Assembly (NCBI GenBank): GCA_937920345.1
Contig: CALGVA010000056.1
Coordinates: forward strand, 1 to 64,000
Reading direction: 5' to 3'
Origin: an uncultured Lachnospiraceae bacterium
GTDB taxonomy: Bacteria > Bacillota > Clostridia > Lachnospirales > Lachnospiraceae
DNA length: 64,000 nucleotides
Within the stretch, counting starts at the first letter, position 1. The number at the start of each line of letters is the position of its first letter. Positions 35,432 to 44,147 of the stretch are shown here, one piece after another. Below the pieces are notes generated by a model that was not told where the DNA came from, made no database searches, and saw only the letters and a list, made by a program, of their open reading frames with translations. The translations under genes and the position numbers were made by a program.

Positions 35432-37276
35432 TTATGCGGGAATCCGAAGCATCTGCCCGATCCGCAGACTGTCGCTTGTAAGTCCGTTCAGCCGCTTAAT
35501 CGCATCCACCGTCGTGCCGAACCGGTTCGCCAGCAGCCACAATGTATCGCCCGAACGTACAGTATAGTTAAAATATGGTGCAGACTGCCCTGACGGAATC
35601 TGCAGCACCTGCCCGATCTGCAGGTTGTCGCTTGTAAGTCCGTTCAGCCGCTTGATCGCGTCCACCGTCGTGCCAAACCGGTTCGCCAGCAGCCACAACG
35701 TGTCTCCGGATCGCACAGTATAGGCAAAAGATCCGCCTGTGTCCGGCCCCGGACCGGGTGCAGGTCCCGGAGAAGGCACATTCTCACCGATTCCCTGATA
35801 CGTCCTGTACAGCGCATTCCACGTGGAAGGTCCCACAATACCGTCCGCCACCAGCCCCATTCTCCGCTGGAAAGCAGTCACCGCCTGCTTCGTACCGCTG
35901 CCGAAGATCCCATCCTGCATCACGGCAGGTATATCCGGATAATATTCGGAAATAAGACTTAACAGATACTGCAGTGTGATTACGTCCTGCCCTCTTGACC
36001 CCTCCCGCAGCACAGCGGCAGGCGGAACTGTTCCGATTCCGAGATTCGTTCCCTCACTGTTGAGTTCCGCCAGTCTGGTGACTGCGGTATACAGGCTGGA
36101 TATCTTATACCATGTCGATTTTCCGACGATTCCGTCAGGCGTAAGCCCGAAAACATTCTGGAACTTCACGACCGCCGCCCGCGTGCTGTCCCCGAATGTT
36201 CCTTCCGGGTCCGTGATGGAAGGTATTGCCGGATAATTCCGCCTGATCCGTTTTAAATAATTCTGAATCGTCTGTACGTCTAATCCCGTGCTCCCTGCCC
36301 TGAGCGGTGTTCCCGGATAAGAAGTCAGCATATTCGTTACAATATTGGTCTCTGCAATCTCCACATCATCAGGATAATAATATCGCAATATTCTAATCGG
36401 AGTATATCCCTGATTTGCAAGCGTAACCGTCCCCCACTGTGACATCCCGCTGCAGGTAGACGTAGTTCCGTTGCAGAAAGAGGTAAAATAGGGCGCTTCC
36501 TGCCCCTGTCGCCGGACATATTCATTGAAGATCTGATCGACGATCCTGCTGATGGATTCATAGACCGGTCTCCCGTATACAAAATACTGGTCGTAGGCAG
36601 TACTGTTGGTGATATCAAAATTGTATCCCTTCGCCCGATACCACTCCGTGTATACCCTGTTCAACGCAAAGGTAATAATGGCATAAATATTTGCCCGAAG
36701 CGCGCTTTCCGGCCATGTAGGATAGATCTCACTGCTGGCGACATTCTTGACATAATCCGGGAAAGACACCTGCACATTCGAAGCAGCCGCAGACGGCGCA
36801 CCCAGATGAACCGTGATCGGATTCGGGATGGCAACCTGCCGCAGCACCTGCGCAGACTCTTCGCTCCGGGCACCGCCCTCCGGTTCACGCTCCCCTTCCA
36901 TGGCAACCGCCGGCGCTCCCACCGTGATCTCTGTCTGTGTCACGTCCCGCTGCTGTCCCTGCATCGGAATAAGGACAAGCGGAAGAACTGCCGACTCACC
37001 GTCGAAAATCGGAATGTCAGAGACATATACCGGGTTAAATCCTTCCGCCTGCGCAAGCACATTATAAGTTACATAGGGCGTGCCTGTAAAATTCTCGTCC
37101 TGCGAGTACCTCTTGTCCACTGTCTCCAGCGCCACTCTTCTCGTCTCGCCATTCTCATCCGTCGTCAACTCATAGACGCGATTCTGCTCGTCGTCCAATA
37201 CAGTGACCTGTACGCCTCGCAGGGGCAGCGCGTCGTGCGCAGTCCTCGCCTGCATGGTCAGATAACCGATCGCCAT
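35432..37276 (-). CDS. SpoIID-like protein with two peptidoglycan-binding and two LysM domains
   Basis: 614 residues. Regions in order: an N-terminal segment with a beta-sandwich look (1-115), a SpoIID/LytB-like domain (about 165-340; YPTWPESALRANIYAI, STAYDQYFVYG, GMSQWGTV), two peptidoglycan-binding type 1 domains (about 345-410 and 430-500, each ending in the GTFGDSTRAAV or GIFGSGTKQAV pattern), a Pro/Gly linker and two LysM domains (YTVRSGDTLWLLANRFG). SpoIID in spores cleaves glycan strands; here the catalytic role is unproven. No signal peptide is visible, which is odd for a wall protein and could mean release into a spore or lysis-dependent export. Confidence 0.85.
   Translation of the reverse strand: MAIGYLTMQARTAHDALPLRGVQVTVLDDEQNRVYELTTDENGETRRVALETVDKRYSQDENFTGTPYVTYNVLAQAEGFNPVYVSDIPIFDGESAVLPLVLIPMQGQQRDVTQTEITVGAPAVAMEGEREPEGGARSEESAQVLRQVAIPNPITVHLGAPSAAASNVQVSFPDYVKNVASSEIYPTWPESALRANIYAIITFALNRVYTEWYRAKGYNFDITNSTAYDQYFVYGRPVYESISRIVDQIFNEYVRRQGQEAPYFTSFCNGTTSTCSGMSQWGTVTLANQGYTPIRILRYYYPDDVEIAETNIVTNMLTSYPGTPLRAGSTGLDVQTIQNYLKRIRRNYPAIPSITDPEGTFGDSTRAAVVKFQNVFGLTPDGIVGKSTWYKISSLYTAVTRLAELNSEGTNLGIGTVPPAAVLREGSRGQDVITLQYLLSLISEYYPDIPAVMQDGIFGSGTKQAVTAFQRRMGLVADGIVGPSTWNALYRTYQGIGENVPSPGPAPGPGPDTGGSFAYTVRSGDTLWLLANRFGTTVDAIKRLNGLTSDNLQIGQVLQIPSGQSAPYFNYTVRSGDTLWLLANRFGTTVDAIKRLNGLTSDSLRIGQMLRIPA
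35440..35727. repeat. DNA-level tandem duplication of the LysM-coding module
   Basis: The two LysM repeats (about 35440-35570 and 35590-35727) are nearly identical in DNA, including silent positions over more than 80 bases, so the duplication is recent or maintained by recombination. Confidence 0.75.
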
Positions 37277-37357
37277 AATCTTATTCTCCTTTACAGCATA
37301 TTTTCAAAGAATCCATATGCTATAGAGTATGAAATAATCCGGTCATGGTTACTGAAA

Positions 37358-37394
37358 TGCCGCTGCGGTCGCATACTTCACGACCACAGCGGCA
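37358..37394 (-). terminator. Hairpin after the second DUF5722 gene
   Basis: Arms TGCCGCTG-GGTCG and CGACC-CAGCGGCA with a 9-base loop lie 21 bases after the stop. Only a short U-tract (ATTTC) follows on the minus strand. Confidence 0.55.
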
Positions 37395-37414
37395 CCCGAC
37401 AACTCCATGTCTTA

Positions 37415-39127
37415 TTACTGTACCACGCCATTACCGGCTCTTGTCCATACAATATTCTGGCTGATCATCTGGTCGATATCCATACCGATAATCTCCGACG
37501 CTCTTGCTTTCGCCACACCCGCATTGGCCGTTCCCAGATTCTTATAAATGTGATATGCCGGTTTCCTGTTTCCGTTTAAGTCGTACAATCCAAGCGCCAG
37601 ATGGCTCTCCATCTCATGCGCATCATCAGTCTGTCTGAACAGCATAAACGCATCCACATCCGGCAGGGAAGCCGCTTTCAGGTAACCGTAAGCCACAGAT
37701 GCTTCCTGTTTCTCATCGCCGAAGCTTGATGTAAATCCGATCTCCGCCAGAGAGATGCTTCTGACCTGTCCGCTCGGGCTCAAGAACTGCGGCTGGTGCA
37801 TATAATTGATCAGAATATCGATATTCTGCATCGTGATATACGGTGTGGAAAGATTCTGCTTCACCCATACTGCCGGTCCGTTCCACGCATACGGATCATA
37901 CAACGGTGAATTGTAAGGATGGTAGGAAAGACTCCAGTCGATATTGCCCTCCCGGTTCATATAATAATTAAACTGATCCAGATAGTCTTTTGCCAGAAAG
38001 CTGCCGGGATTGGACTTCCGCCCCCATTCCTGATCAATAGAGTTGTATACTCTCACATTGGCATTCTGGCTCTTTAACTCATTGTAGAAGATACGGAATG
38101 CCTTCACATAGATATTCACATTATAATCAAGCGACGTGGAACTGCTGTACCACCATGAAGTGCGCGCATTTACCTCGTTGCCCAGAATCCAGTTATCGAT
38201 CTGTCCGCAGCCTGTCTGTCCCGAATAACGCTGCCCCAGAAATGCACTGACAGCCTTGAAGTGATTGACACCCGCTGCGTCCGCCACATTCAGCGCATAT
38301 CCCGGACAGTCACCGCCTACCGCCGTAGGATGTATAAGATCCTGCGTATACGGGCTTCTGCCCCCGTTGAGCAGCACCATGGTCACCTGTATCCCGTAAC
38401 TGTTAAAGCTCTTGATCATAGAATCAAAATGCGATACCATACCGTTGTTGAAATACCATGTCTGTCCGTTATAATCAAAAGGAATGGCGCCCGGCACGGA
38501 TGCATCCACACAGATATCGTCCACATACATATTATATACGATCTGCTGAATGCCAAGTTCCTGCAGTTCTTCTTTCGAAGACTTGGCGAGATCAGGAAGT
38601 ATCCCCTTGATCCCTCTGTCATTACGGGGGGATGTATGCGCCGCAATCGCTTCCGGATTGGTGATATAATGCTCATCGCTGACCTGCACCATCTGTCCGC
38701 CCCGTTTTACCGCAACCAAGAATTTGCGGCTCAGGTTGGATTCCCCCGTATTATAGCTTAAAGGAAACGCAGCCGTAACGGATGCACCCGCATCAACCGT
38801 CGCCACCACCTTACCGGTGGGACCGTCCTGATATACTTCATCCGCATAAATATAGTATTTACCGTCATCGCCGGACGGAACGCTTCCGGCATTAAGCTGG
38901 CATACCACGTCCCCGCCCGCGATCGTACAGGAACTGATCGCGACCGGACGCCCCGCTGCCTGCGCATCTAGTGTGTTCTCTTTCCCGAACAATACGCCAC
39001 CCATAATCAGCATAAAAGCAAATACGGCTGAAATAAATGTCTTCTTTTCCCTACATACGCGCCGGCATCCTTTTCCACCACTTCCGATATCGTGTTGGCT
39101 GCTTCTACCTCTTTTGTCTCTTCTCAT
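37415..39127 (-). CDS. DUF5722 protein, putative secreted GH-A-type glycoside hydrolase
   Basis: 570 residues. The N-terminus is basic and then hydrophobic (AVFAFMLIMGGVLFG), a likely signal peptide or anchor. The body parallels the first DUF5722 protein: NWILGNEVN and ISLAEIGFTS sit in the same places as its NWVVANEIN and ITVTELGFTS, and both end in an LGLYDLNG/FGIYEMD-type strand. The conserved Glu pair suggests a glycosidase, an inference. A near-consensus promoter (39243-39271) gives a leader of about 110 bases. It lies between the exopolysaccharide locus and the SpoIID/LysM gene. Confidence 0.75.
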   Translation of the reverse strand: MRRDKRGRSSQHDIGSGGKGCRRVCREKKTFISAVFAFMLIMGGVLFGKENTLDAQAAGRPVAISSCTIAGGDVVCQLNAGSVPSGDDGKYYIYADEVYQDGPTGKVVATVDAGASVTAAFPLSYNTGESNLSRKFLVAVKRGGQMVQVSDEHYITNPEAIAAHTSPRNDRGIKGILPDLAKSSKEELQELGIQQIVYNMYVDDICVDASVPGAIPFDYNGQTWYFNNGMVSHFDSMIKSFNSYGIQVTMVLLNGGRSPYTQDLIHPTAVGGDCPGYALNVADAAGVNHFKAVSAFLGQRYSGQTGCGQIDNWILGNEVNARTSWWYSSSTSLDYNVNIYVKAFRIFYNELKSQNANVRVYNSIDQEWGRKSNPGSFLAKDYLDQFNYYMNREGNIDWSLSYHPYNSPLYDPYAWNGPAVWVKQNLSTPYITMQNIDILINYMHQPQFLSPSGQVRSISLAEIGFTSSFGDEKQEASVAYGYLKAASLPDVDAFMLFRQTDDAHEMESHLALGLYDLNGNRKPAYHIYKNLGTANAGVAKARASEIIGMDIDQMISQNIVWTRAGNGVVQ

Positions 39128-39242
39128 ATCTCTCTACCACCATTCCGAAGCATCTTTGCGCTCTTATATGAAGGCTGGAAATCTTTACATCGCTTATATC
39201 CGCCTTTCATACCTCTTACGCCATGCTTCTGTTCTGTGATTC

Positions 39243-39271
39243 ATTATATCTGTAAATATATGGATTGACAA
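39243..39271 (-). promoter_or_regulatory. Strong sigma-A promoter for the second DUF5722 gene
   Basis: Minus strand TTGTCA (39266-39271), exactly 17 bases, TATAAT (39243-39248). Confidence 0.75.
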
Positions 39272-39326
39272 GGATAAAAGTTATCAACCGGCTAATCCTG
39301 TTGATCTGTATATAAGAATCCCATTT

Positions 39327-40745
39327 TCATTTTGCACCGCTCTTCATAAAAACTGCCAAAACCGTTTTAAGCAGTATCTTCACATCCAGCATAAAAGACC
39401 AGTTATCTATATACTCTACATCAAGACGGACAATCTCTTCAAAGTCTGTTATATCACTTCTTCCGCTTACCTGCCACATACCGGTAAGCCCCGGCCGGAA
39501 ACTTAAACGTTTCTTATGATATGGGCTATAAAGAGCAAACTCATCCAACGTCGGAGGTCTTGTCCCTACTAGAGACATATCACCTTTTAAGATATTTATA
39601 AACTGCGGAAATTCATCCAGACTTGTCCTTCTCATAAAACGCCCGATTTTGGTCACTCTCGGGTCGTTTTCAATCTTAAACATTAGACCATTCATTTCAT
39701 TCTGCGCCATTAACTCGCTTTTGCGCTCCTCTGCATCTACATACATAGAACGGAATTTATACATTTTAAAAATCCGTCCATTACGCCCTACTCTTTTTTG
39801 TGCAAAGAAAATCGGTCCAGGAGATTCTAATTTGATGATGGGTGACATGATGATCGTGAGCAATAAAAGAGCAATACAACCAACTGCTGCCCCTAATAAA
39901 TCCAGCAGTCTTTTTAACATAAGCTGACCTGTCGGAGCTACCTTATTAGCATATGTCACTGTATAAAACCGGCCAAATTTTTGAAGTTCCTTATTCCCAG
40001 CGCTCAGAAGTTCCGGCACAGCAATATGAAAGTGAACGGTTATTCCCATCTCCGCAAGTATTTCCATCTGTGCAGTGGTCTTATGCTGCAGTTGCGCCGA
40101 AACGGCTATGATGACTTCATCCAGAGACGCGCCCTTGCAATAATTTATCAGATTATCTCTATCCGACACGACCCGTATTCCTTCCACTTCTTCCGGAATG
40201 TCCATGCCGTCAATGACTACCGCTCCCGTAAACTCATAACTGAAATCCTTCATTGCCTTCAAATCCTGAATCAAAGTTCTTATATTAGCTTCATCCGCTA
40301 CCACCAGCAGCTTTCTGGTCTCCCCGAAATGTTGATAAAGAAAGGGCAGCGTTTTCTTCCAAAACTGATGCAGCACAAGCATAAAGAAACAATCAAGTAT
40401 AATAAAGAAAAAAAACATTAAGCGGGAGTACGCATCCAACAGATTAAAGAAATACAGTATTACCGCCATACCTGCAAACATAATGATATTATTCTTAATA
40501 ATATGTATCAATTCATGCAGCGGTCCCCTCAGGAAAATATTGCGGTTCGTGTTTCTAAACAGATTCATAGCAAGGAATACTGTCAGACAACTTCCAAGAA
40601 GCATGCCAAAATCCATTCTCATGTTATCACTCTCAAACAATCTTCCGTTTCTTATATAGTTCGCAAGCATTAGGCTGACTGTAATACAGACACAATCCAG
40701 AATCAGGATCGCCAGACTTTGCAGCCTTGATTTTTTGTGGTACAT
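39327..40745 (-). CDS. Polyprenyl-phosphate sugar phosphotransferase (WcaJ/CpsE type)
   Basis: 472 residues. About four or five N-terminal membrane helices, a middle nucleotide-binding-like domain, then a bacterial sugar transferase domain: FFAQKRVGRNGRIFKMYKFRSM (partly KRVGRNGRIFKMYKFRSM), RTSLDEFPQ, GTRPP and RPGLTGMWQVSGR. It moves a sugar-1-phosphate from a nucleotide sugar to undecaprenyl phosphate and so starts each repeat unit. I chose the ATG at 40745 because GGAG lies 7 bases upstream. It is the last gene of the locus, although in most such loci it is near the front. Confidence 0.92.
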   Translation of the reverse strand: MYHKKSRLQSLAILILDCVCITVSLMLANYIRNGRLFESDNMRMDFGMLLGSCLTVFLAMNLFRNTNRNIFLRGPLHELIHIIKNNIIMFAGMAVILYFFNLLDAYSRLMFFFFIILDCFFMLVLHQFWKKTLPFLYQHFGETRKLLVVADEANIRTLIQDLKAMKDFSYEFTGAVVIDGMDIPEEVEGIRVVSDRDNLINYCKGASLDEVIIAVSAQLQHKTTAQMEILAEMGITVHFHIAVPELLSAGNKELQKFGRFYTVTYANKVAPTGQLMLKRLLDLLGAAVGCIALLLLTIIMSPIIKLESPGPIFFAQKRVGRNGRIFKMYKFRSMYVDAEERKSELMAQNEMNGLMFKIENDPRVTKIGRFMRRTSLDEFPQFINILKGDMSLVGTRPPTLDEFALYSPYHKKRLSFRPGLTGMWQVSGRSDITDFEEIVRLDVEYIDNWSFMLDVKILLKTVLAVFMKSGAK

Positions 40746-40927
40746 GACCGGTCTCCTTTTTGGTAACAATCTTCCGACTCATCTTTTACGATGTAAATTC
40801 CAAATACAATTCATACAGACTCCAAGTATAATTATCATAAATATATACGGCACAACTCACTCATGTATGGTGTCTAAAAAGAACATGCTGAGAACCTTCA
40901 TATGTAATAAAAGAATCGTGTCCATTT
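40746..40927. other. Gap within exopolysaccharide locus
   Basis: 182 AT-rich bases between the frameshifted acyltransferase and the sugar transferase gene. Apart from the ribosome site near the right-hand gene I see no promoter, terminator or coding potential that I would defend. Confidence 0.4.
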
Positions 40928-42066
40928 TCATAACTTTACTTTTTTACGGGTCATTGCCATCCACACTTGTGCTGCAATAATTGTCAATACAAATCCCAGT
41001 GAAAGTTTAATCCATTTACCATACTCAAAAAGGAAATCTAAACCAAACAACAAGTTACATGCCACCTCTATATAGCGAAACACAACACTATGAATTAAAA
41101 AAGTAACTGATGATATATTGCCAATATATACTGTCATCCGGTTTACTAAATACTCTGATATGTACCCTCTTTCAGTTTTTGCAAATAACCAAACGATCAT
41201 GCAGGAACTAATGGTAAATACAATTGTATATGCCCACCACAATTCCGAATATGCATTTACAGGCGGTTTGACACCATATTCTGTTCTAAATCTTGCATTA
41301 ATAGAGCATATATTAGCAACGATTATTAATAAAATCGCAAGCAGCTCCAAAAGGGTGGTCTCCTTTTTTGTAAGCTTTCTGGATCCATTAACCGCAAAAC
41401 AATATCCCAAATTACAGCCTATAGCAAAATCAATTGCCCGCACCGGCGGAAAATAGTACACAAACCAGCTCGTAAGATCTTGTCGTATCCAGGTAGATTC
41501 CATATGGCTAAATATCTGTATATGTGAACCTATACCCCCGGCTGCAATTTGAATTAGAAAAAGAAACAGCAGCATCCGTTTCGCTTTTTAACGCTATACT
41601 TTCTTTCCATACCTCTTAATATGTATGGGAACAGAAAATATAGAAACATCGTTACACATAAATACCATGAAACCCCATTAATATCACATTGTATTGGAGT
41701 CCAGCTTTGCAGCAGTAACAGGTTTAGGAATATCCTGACACTTACCTGTGAGATTGGTATAGTACCCTCACCTATAAACATAAAAATACTCATAGCGAGC
41801 ATTGTTACAATATGCAGAGGATATAAATGCTTCATTTTATTCCACGCAAAGGAGATATTTTTTGTAAATGAGACTGACTCAATCCGCTTCTTACCATAAT
41901 AATTATATGTCATCAAAAACCCTGATAAAATAAAGAAAACAGAGACACCCCATGCCCCCAGCTTAAGAAACATAATATCTGTATGTGTTAAAAAGACACC
42001 CATAAATGCCCATGCACGCAATGCCTGAAGCGAATCTATACTTTTCGTTTTTCTCAATGTCATCAT
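40928..42066 (-). pseudogene. Acyltransferase family 3 gene, split by a frameshift
   Basis: The first part (42066-41554) reads LQALRAWAFMGVFLTHTDI, the standard opening of integral membrane acyltransferases (OafA/WecH type) that acetylate sugars, and runs to a tail KKRNGCCCFFF. The second part (41575-40928) continues with five or more membrane helices in another frame. One extra A in the A5 tract (T5 at 41585-41589 on plus) would restore one 379-residue protein. It may be a true pseudogene, a phase-variable tract or a sequencing error. It sits after an intact acyltransferase in the exopolysaccharide locus. Confidence 0.8.
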
Positions 42067-42171
42067 TTATCCTTTTTCAATCATTTATTTCCCTTGCAGT
42101 GTACCTTTTTATTTACATTCTTTTTTCCAAATGCAAGTCTGCCTCTTGAGTCAATGTAACATTTTTAAATT

Positions 42172-43221
42172 TCAAGCTCCATTTAATATAGGTATATATT
42201 TTTTTATCAATATAGATGTAACAATACAAATTGCCATAGTACCTATACAAACCGGAAATGCAAACAACGAGTTGGAATATCCAAGTTTACGTACTAAATT
42301 CGTTAGCCCATTAACAATAGGCTTATGTATAACAAAAATAAGAAAAGTATTTTGCCCAATCCAAAGCAATAAATCTTTTATCATTTTAACAGGAATTTTC
42401 AGGGCAAAAACAGCAATACATATAAGAACTATGGTTCCACTTACAGCATCTATAAAAAACAATATTAAATTACCATAATTACTGCTTGCCATATCAATAT
42501 TGCTGGTGGTAATTCCTGCCAGATTATATTTGAACGTAATTAAGACAGCCACTGTACTTAACAATAGTAAAATAGCATAAAATGCACTTTTTCCTTCATT
42601 TAAAACAGCACTTGTCTTAATAATCTTTTTTAGGATATGTCCGAAAACAATAAATGAAAATGCCATAAGAGAAACGTCAAAACTAAATGGATAACCTCTT
42701 CCCAATTTCGGCATGAAAGCAGACACACATGCCGCTCCTGCCGCTATTACAACCATACTAACGTCTGGCAACAATTTCTTAATTGACTTTTCTTTTTCCT
42801 TTCCTTTATTTACTACTTTTATTATCCCTTCAAATATAATTACAGCACAAAACATACATGGAAGAAACCATAACGAAGAAAGACTGCCCGCATTATAAAA
42901 GCACTTCTGACTTCCATATAAAATATATACAACATTTTTTATATTTAACTGCGCATAAATAATCCCCCAAAAAAAGCACGGAACTATCAATCGCAAAATC
43001 TTCTTACTTACAAATTTCTTTGTTAAAAAATTATTTTCCAAGTGCGCTTCATAATCATAAGATAATCCGTAAGCAATAAAAAAAACCGGCATATGAAATG
43101 AATATATCAGTTGTCTCAAAAATGTACACGTCAATCCGCAATGCCCAACAACTACGCAAAAAATAGCTAATGCTTTCATAATATCTATATAGTCAGATCT
43201 TTTATTTACATCATACAACAT
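42172..43221 (-). CDS. Membrane acyltransferase (acyltransferase 3 family)
   Basis: 349 residues with about ten membrane helices. DYIDIMKALAIFCVVVGHCGL at the N-terminus and SFHMPVFFIAYGLSYDYE match the family of O-acetyltransferases that move acetyl or similar groups onto surface sugars across the membrane. It starts inside the end of the 2-hydroxyacid dehydrogenase gene (16-base overlap), so the two are translationally coupled. It is AT-rich like the rest of the locus. Confidence 0.85.
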   Translation of the reverse strand: MLYDVNKRSDYIDIMKALAIFCVVVGHCGLTCTFLRQLIYSFHMPVFFIAYGLSYDYEAHLENNFLTKKFVSKKILRLIVPCFFWGIIYAQLNIKNVVYILYGSQKCFYNAGSLSSLWFLPCMFCAVIIFEGIIKVVNKGKEKEKSIKKLLPDVSMVVIAAGAACVSAFMPKLGRGYPFSFDVSLMAFSFIVFGHILKKIIKTSAVLNEGKSAFYAILLLLSTVAVLITFKYNLAGITTSNIDMASSNYGNLILFFIDAVSGTIVLICIAVFALKIPVKMIKDLLLWIGQNTFLIFVIHKPIVNGLTNLVRKLGYSNSLFAFPVCIGTMAICIVTSILIKKYIPILNGA

Positions 43222-44138
43222 GTCTTTAATATGCCTTTCGTCACTTCCATGAACATTCGCTTTCTGGTTTCTATGGTTCCACCGGCAATATGCGGCGTAA
43301 AAATAATATTACGATTATTATTTTTTCCCGCATATTTTGGAATAACATCTATATCAAGACAAATATAAAAGTTAGGATTCAACTCCCCTTTTCTCAATAA
43401 TGCTTCAATATCAACCACCTGCGGTCTTGAAATAGAAATAAAAATACAATTTTCTTTCATAACCGCTACTAATTTATCACTAATCAAGTTTGTCGTAGAA
43501 CTGTCAAATGCTACATTTACTGAAATAATATCTGACATCTTAATCAATTCAGGCAACGCGACAAACTCAACATTAAATCTTTCCATCAGATCCATGTGCC
43601 GTGACGGATGTTTCGTATGACAGAGAATCTTTGTCCCGAAAGGCTTAAGCATATCCATGACCATTATTGAAATATGTCCAGCTCCTATAAGGCCAACCGT
43701 TGTTCCATACAAGTCTTCCGGTTTTCTTATTAGTTTCTTGTTATCTGCCCCCACATAGTATAAGTCATTTCCTTCTAAAAGCCGCTTTCGGAACATCAGC
43801 ATAACTCCCAGAACATATTCCGCCACCGACCGGGCATTCGCAGTTGGTGTATTTACCACGGTAAGCAAGTGTTTTTTATTATCAGGCACCTTAATATGAT
43901 CTATCCCGACTGATGCGCTGCCTATAATACGACAAGTCGTAATATTTTCCCACATTTCCTCATCAATTTTTTGTCCGGTACCTATGATCGCAATATCAAA
44001 TTGCTCCAATATACGCTTCATTTCACATCTGTTCGGACGTGCCTGACCTTTTTTATGAACCGTGACGGATATCCCGGCATTCTCCAGTTCTCTTACACTA
44101 TCGGGCAAAAAATCATCAAAAACTATATATGCTTTCAT
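43206..44138 (-). CDS. D-isomer 2-hydroxyacid dehydrogenase, polysaccharide locus type
   Basis: 310 residues. The NAD-binding loop GLIGAGHIS, SRPQVVDIEALL (with the catalytic Arg) and FTPHIAGGT (with the catalytic His) identify the family, which includes PdxB, SerA and lactate dehydrogenases and reduces 2-keto acids. The catalytic Glu normally near ALDVFxxEP is not seen; the segment reads LDIDVIPKY. It overlaps the acyltransferase gene and lies 9 bases after the IspD-aldolase gene, so it probably reduces the aldolase product. Whether it is active is uncertain. Confidence 0.8.
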   Translation of the reverse strand: MKAYIVFDDFLPDSVRELENAGISVTVHKKGQARPNRCEMKRILEQFDIAIIGTGQKIDEEMWENITTCRIIGSASVGIDHIKVPDNKKHLLTVVNTPTANARSVAEYVLGVMLMFRKRLLEGNDLYYVGADNKKLIRKPEDLYGTTVGLIGAGHISIMVMDMLKPFGTKILCHTKHPSRHMDLMERFNVEFVALPELIKMSDIISVNVAFDSSTTNLISDKLVAVMKENCIFISISRPQVVDIEALLRKGELNPNFYICLDIDVIPKYAGKNNNRNIIFTPHIAGGTIETRKRMFMEVTKGILKTCCMM

Positions 44139-44147
44139 ATTGTTCTC

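Noticed and set aside
36806..37579. 257-residue plus-strand open frame
   Set aside because: Antisense of the SpoIID/LysM and DUF5722 genes.
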